DNA of 64,000 nt from Tubiluchus corallicola (Eukaryota; Priapulida; Priapulimorpha; Priapulimorphida; Tubiluchidae), in the NCBI GenBank assembly GCA_030141605.1, contig JAQGDQ010000061.1, positions 483,685 to 547,684 of the forward strand. Reading direction: 5' to 3'. The notes beneath the pieces are model-generated. The model saw only the letters and a list, made by a program, of their open reading frames with translations, ran no database searches and was not told the origin of the DNA. A program made the position numbers and the translations under genes. Below are positions 1 to 24,574 of the stretch, piece after piece. Every line of letters begins with the position of its first letter. The stretch's first letter is position 1.

Positions 1-3000
1 CGACGACGACAATGACAACAGTGATGATAGCGATATAATGAAAAGTTGTGCTAAGGATGCCCAATATCATTTTTATTGATTATGACATTGCTTTGATTGG
101 TTTGTCTTGATCTTTCAATTATTTTCCACGTTAAACACTTTATGTATGTACTGTAGGTGCTTCCCGTAATATCGATTTTTAACTGGATTATTGCCCAATA
201 ACATTCTCTTTGCATAATGCCGTTCACTTTATTAATTTAGAAACCTCGTAAATATTAATACTTGTGACCATTTTCCTCTTAGTTGTGTATTCATCATCAC
301 CGTCACCTGATCAATGGAATTTCAATGACTTTCTGTATTGCCTACGTCGAAAATATGTGCCAGTGTTTAGAGAAGAGATAAACGCTCCGCATGGCTACAT
401 CATTTACTATTTCAGTGTGAATCGAACAGAGGGAAAATTTTGTAAACAGTATGCCGCAGCATGTAGATTTTGAATAATTGCTAACTTGCCATGGTAAATC
501 GTTATTAACGAAGTTTGCCAATGTTTGGCTGAATAATTTTTTGATGTATCTGATCTAAGTTGATGACTTAAGCACATATTGTAGCATAATAAGTAGAAAT
601 TTATTTATTATTACAACCAAAATGTCAATCACAGCACAGTATAAATTTAAAAAATATAAAAATTTAAAAGAATAAGCAAGGTAGAACACACAGCGACAAG
701 CACTATTACACTACTATCAAGCAATATACATGAACTAAATAAAACGAGTTTGAAATTATATATACATATACATACATATGCAGTATATACTTACTTGTAT
801 ATAGGTATATATTTAAGCATGTAGTTTAAGATTATTGATTGTTAGCACAAAGGCTGATAGATTTTGTAAATTATTAACAAAAATTCCATGTACATACGCA
901 TCATTTTACAGCAAACACAGGACGACTACATAAAATTATGTTCAAAAAGTTATAATCATGCAAACTGCATTATTTGGTTATTTGTTTAAACAGTTTTCTT
1001 GTTTCCTGGGCAACGATCATACAGTTTATAATACTTTCACTATATTTCCTGTAATCAATGCAGAAGAAGAAACTTGGTAAAGCGTCCTCTATCTGGTCAC
1101 CTGCCTGGCATTTACTAAGTAAAATCTGTCAGGGCAAATGCGTGGACTCCTCATCTTAAACTACATGCGTTTTATTGTGGCGTTCTACAAGGGCTTTGTA
1201 GGAAGGCACGAAAGAATTTCATTCCTGTGCCTAGTTGACATCAAAACTGCTTAGCGAGCTTTGCTAATCGAAAAAATACACAAGAATAATGACAATGCAT
1301 TGCAATGCCATCACTGCAAGCAATTTAATGCAGGTTTGGTGTATTACTTTGACGACAAGAACGGTGAGTATTTTTATCCACATGAAACTCTGTAGTGTTC
1401 ACCGAATGTAGGACGTCAAATCAATGTGTAAATGTACTGCTAGACTGATTGCACGTCGCTCCATTCTGATAGTGTGTAAGATCGCTGAATGTGTAAAACT
1501 GGGAATGTGTAAATACTGATTAGCGGGCGTTAATGTCACACGCACGTATATATATTATTGCATGGTTTCAAACCTCTCGATGTCTATAATGGAATCATGC
1601 AATTTCGTATTACAGTTTTACATATGCGAGCTGATCGTTCAGCTAAACTGTGGGGGCTGATTCTGGTGGGGATTTCGAAAGCTTCTGGATTACGTAGGAG
1701 GTACATGTATTGGAAACGGGCAAGCATACCGTTCATACTTAACTGCCAAGTTTACACTTTATTATTTTAAAAACGTAAGAAAATACGTTTGCGTTAAAGG
1801 CAATTCGCAAATCCTAAAACGTTAAAATAAATTCTATGACAAAAAACGAGCAAATCGATTTAATTTTTGTTCTTTGTAGGAGTAACATACTTCTCAACAA
1901 TTAAAATTCGATTGCCTACCCATAGTGCTGATTTATCAGCTGATCGATTACACCTCAAAGGTGTGTAGATCAGTTCATTCGCGATGGTTTGTGTATCTGA
2001 GGTATAATCAGTTAGTTGACTTAAATACTATGGCTACGCAATCAGGTTTTTTAACATTCCTTTCGTTCAAAAGAAACGTCACTCCACTACTCGGAGCAGA
2101 TACGATAAAAAATTGTTCTTTCAGAATTTGAACCTGGTATCTTCTGTGTATATACGGCAGGCGCAATACACGTTGTTAACCGTCAGGATTATGGAGTTTT
2201 ATTAATACTCCTTGAAAAAGAATTATGATAGACGCGTGTTCTCAGTTATAGTACGGTTTTCTATCAACTACTAATTTATTCGTATTTTCACTTTTTACTG
2301 AAGCCTACTGTCTTATTTAGGACGAGTTGCATTAAAAGTTTAATAACTGTAAGTGTAAGAGTTTTTCTTTAATTAAAAATTAAGAAGAGTAACGTTTCCT
2401 ACTTGTTAGAATTAGTTTCTGTTGTTACATTTAGATAAAGATGCTGCTAACAGCACTTTTCGCACAATATGGTGCTTTATCAAACGGATGAAAATTTATA
2501 TTAAAGTGCTGCCATTTAAATAGCACTTAGCCATAGTGTTGATTTTAGTAATTAATGCAACATATGTATCAATACGCTGGATGAAGTTCTTTAGCTCTAC
2601 AGCATAATAAGATAGTTGTACCCATAAAGTCCGTTTTACTCCTGTTCCCCTATTTTTCTGTAATTGTTTGTAGTTTTCTTTACTGAGCTAAAAACGTTTT
2701 TGAGATTTCACCTGGCGATAGTTATTGTTCAAAGCGGGCAACACGAGCCACAGAGTTTTCTTAATTTCAGACAGTTTATATTGCTACCGTTGGTTTCTCA
2801 GATGACAAAGAGCTATAAGGTATCTGCTAACGTCAGCAAAAAACCTTTTCTGATTCTGAGGGTCACATCAATGACAACATCCAAACTTATCAGTTACAAA
2901 TTCTTACAAGTGTGGCTTCTTTCATTACGTAACTACAGAGAAAATTATAAATAGAGAACCCAAAACAACGAAATGAAAAAATACGACATTCCAGACCATT

Positions 3001-4960
3001 GCGTGTGACTTGTTTTTGAAAAAAATAAACAATAAATAAAAATGTAGAAAAGATCATGAAAACAATTGGTTTTATTGGTTTTTTGTTTTTTAGATAATAC
3101 ACCATCATATGGCATGTGTCAGTAAGCCTTATCACAGTTCCAGCGTTTGATGATGATCGTGAATAGGTCAAAGGTAACGTGTACCAGGCAACGCATTTGT
3201 GTACACTTGACAGCCTCGCAGCCAATGCTATTATAACAGTAACAATTTTAACAGCTAGCTAGGACCTTACCTAGTTCATTTTTTCTTGTTCTCAAGCAAG
3301 ATCCTGCTAGTAAATCACTCTATGCACAGACTAATGCATAATTAAATAAAGTCCACGTAAAACAACTGAAGTTACTGAACTGATGCTCTGTTTTACACAC
3401 ACATCACGTGACGGTTGTAGTTAAGACGCGTTGCTGGTACATTTAACCTTTGACCTACAACAACTGCGCGTGCGCACAACGAAACCGTCAAACGCTTATT
3501 GTCCAATGACATTACACTGTCACATTATGCCGCCAATTTGTACATTTATTTGCTGCTCTCCAAGATGAAATATGTTTCAAAATTAGAGATGTTCCATTGA
3601 GGTCATTTTGTGTGAAATCCATCCAAGTGAGCAGTGTGCCTCCCGATCGATCTTTGAATTGATTCGTGGAAAGCTTTAATAACTGGACTGTTTTTCGATA
3701 ATCTCAAAATATGACCTACCCAGTAAGTCTTCTACGTTTTAACTTCCTGCTTCATTTTTCTTCTTTGATTTTATTGTTACTTGTAACCTTTGGCTATTAT
3801 ATTTGCAATAATCATCTGTATAAATGTCGTTGAACACCAATAATCTCCAGCTGATTATTTACTTTCAAGGTGCACAGCTCTGAATTGCATAGAAAATGGA
3901 ACACATGCAGTATTAGACTAATAATCTTGTTATTGAAGATATTTTTAAGTTTTGAGAAAGTCGCTAGTGCCAGTATTTGGTATTTAAGTAATACGCAAGA
4001 CTGATAAAACACGGAATACTCAACATAAAATAAACTATAAAATGAAAACACAAAGCATCACTAAAACACAGTAGCATGAACAGGAAATAGACAGTTCACA
4101 ATGGTGGATTGACTCGTTGTATTTTTCGCTTTTTTGTTGTGAATTTTTGTTTATTGTTCAAATTGCTGTCATTAAGAATCATCTCGGAATTATAATTATA
4201 CAATCATTTTAAGAGACTTTATTACTAGTGTCAAAATTTTACAGTGTTATTAGTTCAGTGCTTAATAATAATGTTATTAGCAGATAAAAAAGTTATCTTT
4301 AATCTTGAACAGCAGCAAGAGTCACATTTAAACTTGAACAGTATAACAAAACTTACGTGAAATCACGGCCAACCTCTGTAACGCATCTCTAAAATTATCT
4401 TAAAATTAAGATTGTACTGCAATTTCGCTACTGTATCAGGATACAATCCATCCAGTGGTTTACGATTTCGCTTGCTCACCTTGTGACTATAGGTGGTGAG
4501 ATCGGTTAACAGAGCATAGATTACAATGTTACTACCTAGTTTCACTACGAGCACTGCATCTCACTTAATTCAGTAACTAGTAGGCCTAATCAAAATTCTG
4601 AAGTTGTGCCAGAGTTAACTGGCAATTACTCATGTTTTTAATGCGGAACTAACAATTTTATGTGATGAAAAGTCTCGAATAGCTGCTATGTTGATGTGTT
4701 TGCCTCATGCACCCCTTGTGGGTCACCGTCTTGATGGTAAAAAGCAAAATTTTTGGAACGGTTACGAAACCGAAGAGATTCCAGTTGGGTTTTTCTTTTT
4801 CCAAAGCCTGGCAATGTGTAAGACCGCTACAGGTTGCCTGCCTGTGCATCTCGCTGCTTACCAAGCATCTATGCCTACTTTTGCTATAAATCGGAACACA
4901 AAAAGAGTAAGACCAGTGCAACAGAACAAAGTGAAAAAATACAATCTTCCCATAATTTTA
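1..4960. other. Intergenic, no gene recognised
   Basis: Only short frames of 60-111 codons without domain similarity or splice context. AT-rich, no long simple repeat. I see nothing else that can be supported. Confidence 0.6.
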
Positions 4961-4963
4961 GTT

Positions 4964-4969
4964 TTTATT
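4964..4969 (-). terminator. Poly(A) signal for SLC23 copy A
   Basis: An AATAAA hexamer on the minus strand lies about 110 bases past the TGA stop at 5079. It is the first canonical signal downstream, so it probably marks the 3' end of the transcript. Confidence 0.5.
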
Positions 4970-5078
4970 TGATTATTTTGAAAACACGAATAAAGTTAAC
5001 AACAAAAATATAACTGACTAATTATTATACAGGTGTAGAAGAAATATACAGTCAGAAGACTTAAGCGCGCATATTTTT

Positions 5079-16575
<11,497 letters not shown>

Positions 16576-16975
16576 TTTTATACCTAGCGCTAAATCTCAC
16601 TTTATCTCACATTTATTCAGAGCCAAGAGAAACTGGAATGCCAGTCCTATTAAAAATGATTAGGTATTTGTAAAAATTTACACCAGATGTAAAATTTCAG
16701 GTGAAACCCAAAACTCACTCAAATAAACGTAAACCAGGTAGGTAAAGAGTGCAACATGCCCACGCTCGGTGGGCAGATAAGAGACATTGAAAATTTTGAG
16801 TAACTGCTGTCTAGTTGGATAGCCTGGGGCAGAATCTAGGCTAACACTGTATTTCCTTTGTATTCCCAGTCTACATCGGTGAAACGTTTTGCGGCTGTGT
16901 TTTAGTCGTATACCCCCAAATTTTTAGTGCTGTTTAATTGTGAGCTACAAGGAGGAAATCTTTGGCCTGTTTTGT

Positions 16976-17110
16976 CATGCTGGGCTGGTAGATTAGGCGA
17001 TAGAGCGTGGAGGTACTAACCCAGGTCTCAGGTTCAAATCCCAAGTAGTCCAGTGTCAGTGTCTCCTTTTTTCAGTGTCTCCTTTCTCCGACTCATTACC
17101 CGCTGGTAAA
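16976..17110 (+). mobile_element. tRNA-related SINE-like fragment
   Basis: The sequence has a tRNA-like A box (TAGATTAGGCGATAGAGCG) and a good B box (GGTTCAAATCC), ending AGTAGTCCA. A non-tRNA body (CAGTGTCTCC twice) follows. The arms do not fold into a proper tRNA, so this is a SINE remnant rather than a tRNA gene. Confidence 0.5.
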
Positions 17111-17609
17111 ATAAGCCGTAATGGTTTATAAAAAAAACTTACAATCACAGTAATTAATGAGATTTAAAAATTGCCCAATGATGTTATGAAGTGATAAACA
17201 AGAGTGAGTGGGTGAGTCAGTGAGTGTGATAGGAATATATGGAAGCCTTTGGATTAGGTGGCTGCGATTGGGCGACGGAACGTGGTGTCTTTACAATTCG
17301 TCAAAATACGGTTTCACAAGGTTTGAGAAAGCCGTCTCAAAATCAACACACGCGTAATTTACAGGTTAAGCTATTCTCAAAATCAGCTCATGCATAATTT
17401 ACAACGCCGCTCAAAGTTCAAATTCAAAAAGTGTCAAAAGCGCGTTATTGTGCAAAACAAATTTAAAAATGCTCTGTAAACTTATCGCATCACATTAAAC
17501 AAATCACTACTCAAAACGTACGCAAAAATTGCGAAGAAATTTCTAAAATGAAACTGTGGGTCTTTAAACCGAAACCAAAAGTAATTCTTATTATTCCCTT
17601 GGTATCCCC

Positions 17610-17825
17610 TAATGGCACGTTTAAACTAGAGAGTTTTCTCTGAGAGTTCTCGCAATGAATAGAACTTGTCTTCAAGAAACTTGCCAGAGAACTTTCAGTA
17701 ACTCTCGAAGAGTTTGCAATAACTTGTTGAGTGAACTTGCAAAGCCGTTCACACTTGCGAGTTTACACTCAGAGAAAACTCTCGAGAGAAAACTCTCTAG
17801 TCTGAAAGCGCTGTTACGGCAGCGC
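17610..17825. mobile_element. Small inverted-repeat element (MITE-like)
   Basis: The left end reads CTAGAGAGTTTTCTCTGAGA and the right end carries its complement, AGAGAAAACTCTCTAG. The two arms enclose about 100 bp. It lies within the region upstream of SLC23 copy A exon 1. Superfamily unknown; no clear target duplication was seen. Confidence 0.55.
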
Positions 17826-17984
17826 GAAGAATTTTACTGTAAACTAAAAATCGGTCTTGCTAGTCTTTACAATTTGACATGCAGAATGTCATCCTATAGC
17901 TGTAACACTACAGAAACGCCAGGCCAACTTCTGCATAACAACAATAGACACAAGCAAGCAAAATAGTTACTGTTTTAAGCCTAC

Positions 17985-18065
17985 CTCAGACGAAAGCTGT
18001 TGGATTTCCTCCGGATCTCTATCCATCAAGTGCAGCTTACAGGCCCTTTCAACTAATTTGCACAT
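17985..18065 (-). CDS. Candidate alternative first coding exon of SLC23 copy A
   Basis: A minus-strand open stretch begins with ATG (MCKLVERACK), runs 27 codons through an acidic segment (MDRDPEEIQQ) and ends at GAG followed by the donor GTAGGC. Its end phase (0) equals that of exon 1 at 16525-16575, so it could splice directly to exon 2 at 15724 and give a 618-residue protein with a different cytoplasmic N-terminus. It lies 1.4 kb upstream of the other start on the same strand, with no other gene between. The composition looks coding, but splicing is inferred. Alternative first exons and promoters are known in vertebrate SLC23 genes. Confidence 0.5.
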
Positions 18066-18594
18066 ACATTGTAAAGTTTATATATGTACGTGTCATACTT
18101 GAAATAAAGGGTACTTTGCCCTTTTATACAATTTTATTGCTGACCGGACACTGTAGCGGCTTGTTAAAAGTCTTGTCATGGGTGTTCAAAGTCAGAAAAT
18201 GTGGGCTTATTTGTAACCCGTTACTGTCTGTTTAGAAGAAAAATGGTACAAAACTGATATAAATGGTGTAAATCAGTTGATTTACAAAATGCATTTAGGT
18301 AAATTCTAGGCACTACGTACGAAACAATGGTTAACAAACCTGATATTTCGTTCAGTACAATTTAGTTGGGTAAGGTAATTCAGATTTAATTTATTCGTGC
18401 CGCTTGATGTATTTCAGTGTACAGACAAATTAATCTGATAGTTCATCAAAAGTTTGCACAAATTTGTGTTAATCCTGTCTAAAATTTAACACACTTGCAG
18501 TGCTTTAGTAATGATAGTTTAGACTTAACAGTTAATACCTATTTAAAACTGGAAAACCGTTTATGACGAAGTCCTAAACTGAAGATTCTACAAT

Positions 18595-18785
18595 ATGTTC
18601 TGTAGGTGTAATATAACGTAATTTGTAAAGTAATGTAATGAAGTGTAAAATATAATATAATGTTGTAAAGTAATGTAATGAAGTGTAATGCGTAACGTTA
18701 CATTACTTAAAAACAGCATTATTCGAATATAATGCAATGTTGAAAAGTAACATAATTTAGTGTAGCGTGTTACGTTACATTTCAT
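18595..18785. repeat. Degenerate AATGTAATG-type repeat
   Basis: Irregular units built on GTAATGTAATGAAGTGTAA, upstream of SLC23 copy A. No gene is seen here. Confidence 0.75.
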
Positions 18786-19649
18786 TAAAGCAGGATTGGT
18801 AAAAAATTCAAGGCTATCAATCTTTACATTATCTACACTTTGGAGATTTTATTGTTAATTCAACGTAGCTGAATATCACAAGTTCGTTTTTGTCAAATTT
18901 TCCATTCTTACCATTCATTCCTTTTCCAAATTACCACCGAGAAACCAATTCACTGCCGCTGGACTTATTGTCATTAATGGCCAGTGAACTTTTTTGCCAT
19001 AAAAATTTGTCATAATAGAATGTTCTGCGTTTGCTTGAATTTTTGGCATACATGTATATTACCGTAATAAATAATTTTAACCGTAAAATATGTACGGTAA
19101 ATCAATAAAAACACAGTGTCTCTGCTGTGAGCGTAATACGAACACAGTACCACGTCATTCAGCCTTAAACGTTTTAGAACATAAAATAAACGAAATAGTA
19201 AAATTTTAAGTTCCAAAACAAAAAATCACTTACGTTTGTTAATTTACACTGAAATCTTCATAAAACTGAAACCAATATCGTTATGTACAGCCAAGTATAA
19301 AACAAAATGCGCATGCGCAAACTTCGCAAAACAATTAACTCTGAAACGTAGACAGCCGTCACACGTAGCACAAGCATGAAAAGAAATAGCTTAATGACCT
19401 ATTTTTAAAGCATGTGCAATCACGTGGTTTTATTCGCTTTTCAAGCTGTTTCCTAATAATTTAAAAACAGTTACTTATGATAAAATGCCTGTATTTCAAT
19501 TTAGTGAATTATTAAATCTTATCTAATAGTTAATTAAAATTAATTGGATTTATTATTAATAATATCTACTGTTTACTATACACGGGACACCTGCCTTAGA
19601 AGTTTCGTGACTGTGTTTACTAACAAAATCTTTTTTAACGCTTGCGCCC

Positions 19650-20760
19650 ATGTCCTTGGCCTAATCGCCTTCAATTTTGGAAAAAGACTTAATGCACATC
19701 ATCATCTACCCAGCTGTCTGTACATGCATAAACAGTGACGTGTTGTCCAATACTGTAAGAGTGTCTGAGTGACAATGCCGTTTACTCTAATTTTTATACC
19801 TTAGCTTCTATCCCCAAAACCTTTGACCCAGAGGTAACGATTCTTACCCTGTGTCTGAGCGCGTGAGTTAAGTATCTGTCTTCCTAATGCGTTGAGTCTA
19901 GATCTTGTACTTCTGAAGTTTTTTTTTGAAAATTACTTAACACACATCTACACGTGCTCGTCTATTTAAACGCACATAAACGTTGACTCCTAGTTCATTA
20001 TTGTAAGAGAAGTTAATTGTCAAAACAGTTCTCCTTAATTTTCACATTTTGGCTCTTATCTCGAAACTTTTCCACATCCAATTTTTGAAAAATGCTTAAT
20101 GTACATCTAACCTTACCCAGCTGCCTATACATACATAAACAGTGACTCGTGGTCCAATTCTGTAAGAATAGTTAAATGACAAAGCCGTTTACCCTAATTT
20201 TCACATATTGGCTCCTATTCCTGCTGACCTTTGACCCAGAGCATACCTTTCTTAGATCGTGTTTGAGGCTCTGTCTTAAGTGTCTGTTTTGGTTTCCGAG
20301 TTTCGGATTGTAGCTCTTGGACTTATGGAGTTATGGTGTCATGCGACCTGGCCACACTCACTTTTTGAAAAATCCTTAAGGCACATCAACACCTGCCCGT
20401 CTACCCACACGCACATGAACATTGACTCCTAGTCCAATACATTAAGAGAAGTTGAGCGATAAAGCCTTTTACCCCAATTTTTACATTTCGACTGCTAACG
20501 AAACTTTTCTAACCCCGACTTCTGAACAATATTTCATGCAAATCTACCCACAACAGTCAACTGCCTTTAAAGAAAATTTGTCATTTAACCAAACGCCTTA
20601 AGAGGAGTTCTTTGACTATGGAAAAACCAACCCATACCCTGTGTCCAATATCCACTGTTTGATTCAAAGTCTCCATGCCGTTGTCTGAACCCCTACCCCA
20701 AGTGTCTACACTGCAAGTTTGGTTACTCTAAAGGTAGTGTAGTTTTCGAGTTATTAAGTG
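19650..20760. repeat. Degenerate tandem repeat of alternating long and short units
   Basis: The phrase TTTTTGAAAAATGCTTAA, then a CACATC run, TAAACAGTGACTC and GTAAGAGAAGTTA recurs at about 19670, 19920, 20080, 20360 and (weakly) 20515. Units alternate between roughly 250-280 and 150-160 bp, and only the longer ones carry a CCCTGTGTCTGAG tail. It occupies the space downstream of the ionotropic receptor. No gene is seen in it. Confidence 0.75.
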
Positions 20761-21010
20761 TCGTAACCGAGAATAACAAATAAACGATTGAGATTCAACA
20801 GTATCCGATCGCTGCAAAGCTTAGTTGAAAACCCATGAGAACTACCACCATTTAACGCACTAGTTTTAATCTATGAAAGTTCGTTTTTTATGAGCCCCAA
20901 AATTCTTTGATAGAACGTTCAAATTCAACAGCAGGCCTAATAGCTGTAATAATAGTCACATTTTAAAATTGATTTTTTACAGACTTTCAATAATAGAAGT
21001 ACAAAAACTA

Positions 21011-22432
21011 TTAGTTTTGAAATATGGAATCAACTAATGTACCGTAACAGCCTTTGCTACTATTGTGAATTACTTCACAAATAAGAGCAGCCAATGCAGC
21101 GCAGATACCGATTAATAACAACCAGAATACAAACGACAGTTGATTGATATTAATTGCTTTGGCTTCCACACTTTGAGCAGGCACCTTGAGACACCTTTCT
21201 GCTGGCTCCCTTAAGGGATCCAGCAGCTTATGTATTAAATCGCTTTCAAGTAAAGTGGCAAGTCCATAATTCAATGTTTCAGTGTAATTACTGGATTTGG
21301 GAACAGCCATCGATATTGGTATTGCCGTTGTTGAAACGGGTGCAAAGGCTAGTCTGCATTTATTGTGAAGATTGAAGTCGTTTCTTATGTCCATTATTGC
21401 ATATATCTTTGGGTGGAAAAGAGTGTAGCCTTCTTCAGCTGCCAAATCCAGACCCTCGTTTCTGGTCTCAACCGGAACGTTTTTGTTTGCCTCCATTTTC
21501 TGCCACAGTTTGCCTAGCTCTGTGTGATTTGGACTATGTCTTAGTACTTGTCTAGCTGAAAAATCACCTTCTGTAAGCGTTGTTATATCACTATCCAGCA
21601 ACTCTTGCAACGAGTGAAAAGAATATGTTGGTTCACTCACGAACAAGTAACTGACCAAAGTTCCAGTGTACACAGCTGAAATGATTACGGTGAAGACCCA
21701 CCAGCACGCGAGCACAGTCCTTCCAGATATCGAATAAGGTAAAAACGCTGCAGCCTGTTTTAAGAGAGACGACGAGGTATATTGGACGAAATGCAGTATA
21801 CTCGCGTTATAGACATTCTTCATGCTAAATGGTTGTTGACCATTCTTCTGGATTTCATTAAAGTCCACTTTTGAAATGTAGTACAACACAGCGGCAACTG
21901 TTGTGCAGCACAAAGCAATGCTTAGCCAGACCGTTACTGGAAAAGGAGCAAGTAGATTGAAGGTATGTGATGTGTGCCGGGGTATGATAAAAACATGTGA
22001 AGAGTACGCAATAGGGTGCAGAAATGTCATCAACTTAACTCGACTTTCGAGAAGGAGCAATGGCCCTACCATATCTACTGAGTAGTTATTTATTGCATCT
22101 TCGGCAGTTTCTAATGGATCAAAATAAGCTATTGTATAGGTATAGTTCAAACAGTAGCTCAATAGTTCAATCAGCTCTTTCATAAAAGATTCAAAAGTGT
22201 CGTTTTCCCACAAGCCAATTTGAAGATTGACTCCTCTAAGTGAAAGTCTTTCAATGTCTAATACTAAGCTGCTCCTGTAGATGGCGCTCTGCTGAGTAGT
22301 TTGCTCTTTATCAGGACATCTAACGTTATCAAGCCAAAACTCTTTTTTCTTATTTTCACTACCACCGTTAATTATTGAGAAACAATTTAGCAGAACGCAC
22401 AGTGTCAAAACGTAATGTCCTAACAGCATCAT
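21011..22432 (-). CDS. Divergent ionotropic receptor (iGluR-related), intronless
   Basis: A single uninterrupted 473-codon frame. Residues 1-24 are a hydrophobic signal peptide. There is no large amino-terminal domain, as in arthropod-type ionotropic receptors (IRs). A short S1 half of the ligand-binding domain follows, with Arg131 (ESRVKL) where iGluRs keep their ligand-carboxylate Arg. Then come M1 (about 164-187, PFPVTVWLSIA), a pore region (SSLLKQAAAFLPYSISGRTV), M2 (about 239-265, ACWWVFTVIISAVYTGTLVS, equivalent to the SYTANLAAF motif of iGluRs), an S2 half and a last membrane segment (about 431-455). The expected role is a ligand-gated cation channel in chemosensory cells or at synapses. 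An intronless gene suggests a lineage-specific divergent IR. The ligand cannot be predicted. It lies between SLC23 copy A and GNMT without apparent functional linkage. Confidence 0.87.
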   Translation of the reverse strand: MMLLGHYVLTLCVLLNCFSIINGGSENKKKEFWLDNVRCPDKEQTTQQSAIYRSSLVLDIERLSLRGVNLQIGLWENDTFESFMKELIELLSYCLNYTYTIAYFDPLETAEDAINNYSVDMVGPLLLLESRVKLMTFLHPIAYSSHVFIIPRHTSHTFNLLAPFPVTVWLSIALCCTTVAAVLYYISKVDFNEIQKNGQQPFSMKNVYNASILHFVQYTSSSLLKQAAAFLPYSISGRTVLACWWVFTVIISAVYTGTLVSYLFVSEPTYSFHSLQELLDSDITTLTEGDFSARQVLRHSPNHTELGKLWQKMEANKNVPVETRNEGLDLAAEEGYTLFHPKIYAIMDIRNDFNLHNKCRLAFAPVSTTAIPISMAVPKSSNYTETLNYGLATLLESDLIHKLLDPLREPAERCLKVPAQSVEAKAININQLSFVFWLLLIGICAALAALICEVIHNSSKGCYGTLVDSIFQN

Positions 22433-23160
22433 CTTTCAACGCTTACAGCACACACTTGACCAAAACTGAGTAAAGTCACCGCAGAACCATAGGCCAATCG
22501 GTAACTAACCATACTCGCTTGTTAATGAACCCAGGAATATCAGCTTTCACACGTTTTATTGTTTCCTTTAGTATCCCTCATTGTAGTCATATCGTGTGGC
22601 AGGACATCAATATAACAAATGCAGCTGTGTTTGAATAAGCCCAGAGAACAACCAATTTCAGTCTTTTGCTGTACGTAAAACTGGGATAGCCTCTTAAACA
22701 ATTTGAAAACTTACAACAAGGTGAGTTTTTAAAGTTGTGTCAGTCAAGCATTGCGTCTTGGGTGTCAAGCAGATCTGGGAGTTTTAAGTGTTATTTTTTG
22801 TAAAAGAAAATTTTTGCTAATAAAAACAAAAAACATACGACTGCACCTTTAAATTATCACTTCTTCGTTTAGCAACAGTGCTACCTTTTTCCAGTTCAAT
22901 TAAAAATTTATTTGCTTTTCATAATATCATTACAAAAACTATGTAATTATAATCAGCAATTGTATACAGGACCGGATTAAGCTCTTGATTAAAATTAAAA
23001 ATTAAATCAATGAAATTAAAATTAGAGAGATAAAATTTATTGCTGGTTAGGGGATACAGTGGAACTCTCAGGTGTGCATGTGAATGTAGCTTTATCTAGT
23101 ACAGATTCAAACTCTGAGCTTGTAGTACTAAAGACAGTAGTCACGTGCACACCTCAGCTC

Positions 23161-23326
23161 ATAAAAAGGGAAGGTCTACCGTAAATCCTCGTCGGTGGTC
23201 AGTGACATCCTCGTAAATCCTCGTCGGTGGTCAGTGACATTCAGTGCAGTGCTTTCCTAACCAGCTCTGTTCACATTCACCTGCTCTGATGCAAACGGGC
23301 CGGCATTGCGATGTTCGAGATTTTGG
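23161..23326 (+). promoter_or_regulatory. Candidate core promoter and first exon region of GNMT
   Basis: A TATA-like ATAAAAAG at 23161-23168 is followed by TCAGTG initiator-like hexamers at 23199, 23231 and 23241. The first two lie within a 32-bp unit that is tandemly duplicated (23180-23243). The segment ends with a short in-frame start and a GTAAGC donor at 23327. This is a positional inference from motifs plus matching splice phase. Confidence 0.35.
23180..23243. repeat. 32-bp tandem duplication
   Basis: CGTAAATCCTCGTCGGTGGT followed by CAGTGACAT occurs twice, starting at 23180 and 23212. Each copy carries a TCAGTG hexamer. Confidence 0.9.
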
Positions 23327-24426
23327 GTAAGCTTGTGGTTTGTTTGTTCAATTTAATTACTCGATTCGATAGTTTCGCTTTAGCTTAAAAGTTCTAGCTT
23401 AAACGTGCAATACAACTTCTATTTGGGCTATCCTCCCAGTTACCGTTGCGAACGGACGACAGTCCAATATTAACAAAAGAAAGACGGTGTGGCGAATAAA
23501 CGGGGGTCGTCGAGCAGCCACCTCTATATAAATAAAATTTAAATAATTTTTATACACTGCACAACAATTTTATAAATAAAATCTGTACATATGTGAATTT
23601 TAAGTAGCCTATGTCTACTGCTTGTGTAATGTGCATATTATGTGTTATGTATTTAATAATGTCTGACAAAACAATAATTATAGTTACGCCAACAGAAATT
23701 ATCGGTCTATAGATATTTTGAAGCTCAGGGAGAATAAAAATCATAAATCAACTGAATCTATGCATTTCAATCAACTTTCTTACTAAACGGAAACAAAAAT
23801 GATAACAAAACAGAATCAGAATGGAAATGAAAATGGAAATTTAATAAATTTCGTTATAAACCTACAAAGATACAAATTAACTCAATGAAACCAAAGAAAA
23901 TTTGCGTGCTTAATTCTATTATGACGTAAAAAATAACAATAATATATATATGTGCTTAATTCTATTATGACGTAAAAAAATAACAATTATATATATATAT
24001 ACGCAGGAGTGAAAACCTAGATAAGTAAAAATATATTCCCCAGAATCATCAGTGTGTACTGCATAGTCCAAATCTGATAACTGTACATGTTGGATTTGCT
24101 TGTCCGAAAATTTAGAAAATAGATGAGAATATTGAACTGTAGGGGTACCCTGGTTGGTTCGGTACCAGCAGATGCGCAGGCCAAACAGTCTATAACTCTT
24201 CTGACATCTATCCACAAAACAATAGAACGATGTGTGAGAAAAACGATACCTTTGTTGGTAAATTACGTGAAGTACATTGAAACGTCATGATGAGATGGAG
24301 TTTACTCGGTCGTGGGATTAATCTAACTGGACCAGTTAAAGAACAGAGAAGATCGCTTTTATACAGGCCAAATGCGTATCTTGGCTTTAACAGAAACTTA
24401 CATTTAGCGTAAGAGGGGTGTTCATT

Positions 24427-24490
<64 letters not shown>

Positions 24491-24530
24491 TCCACGATGG
24501 TGTAAACTTATATATCTGCCTCTCTTTCTT

Positions 24531-24574
<44 letters not shown>

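Noticed and set aside
16976-17045. Possible tRNA gene
   Set aside because: B box is good, but acceptor and anticodon stems do not pair; treated as a SINE remnant.
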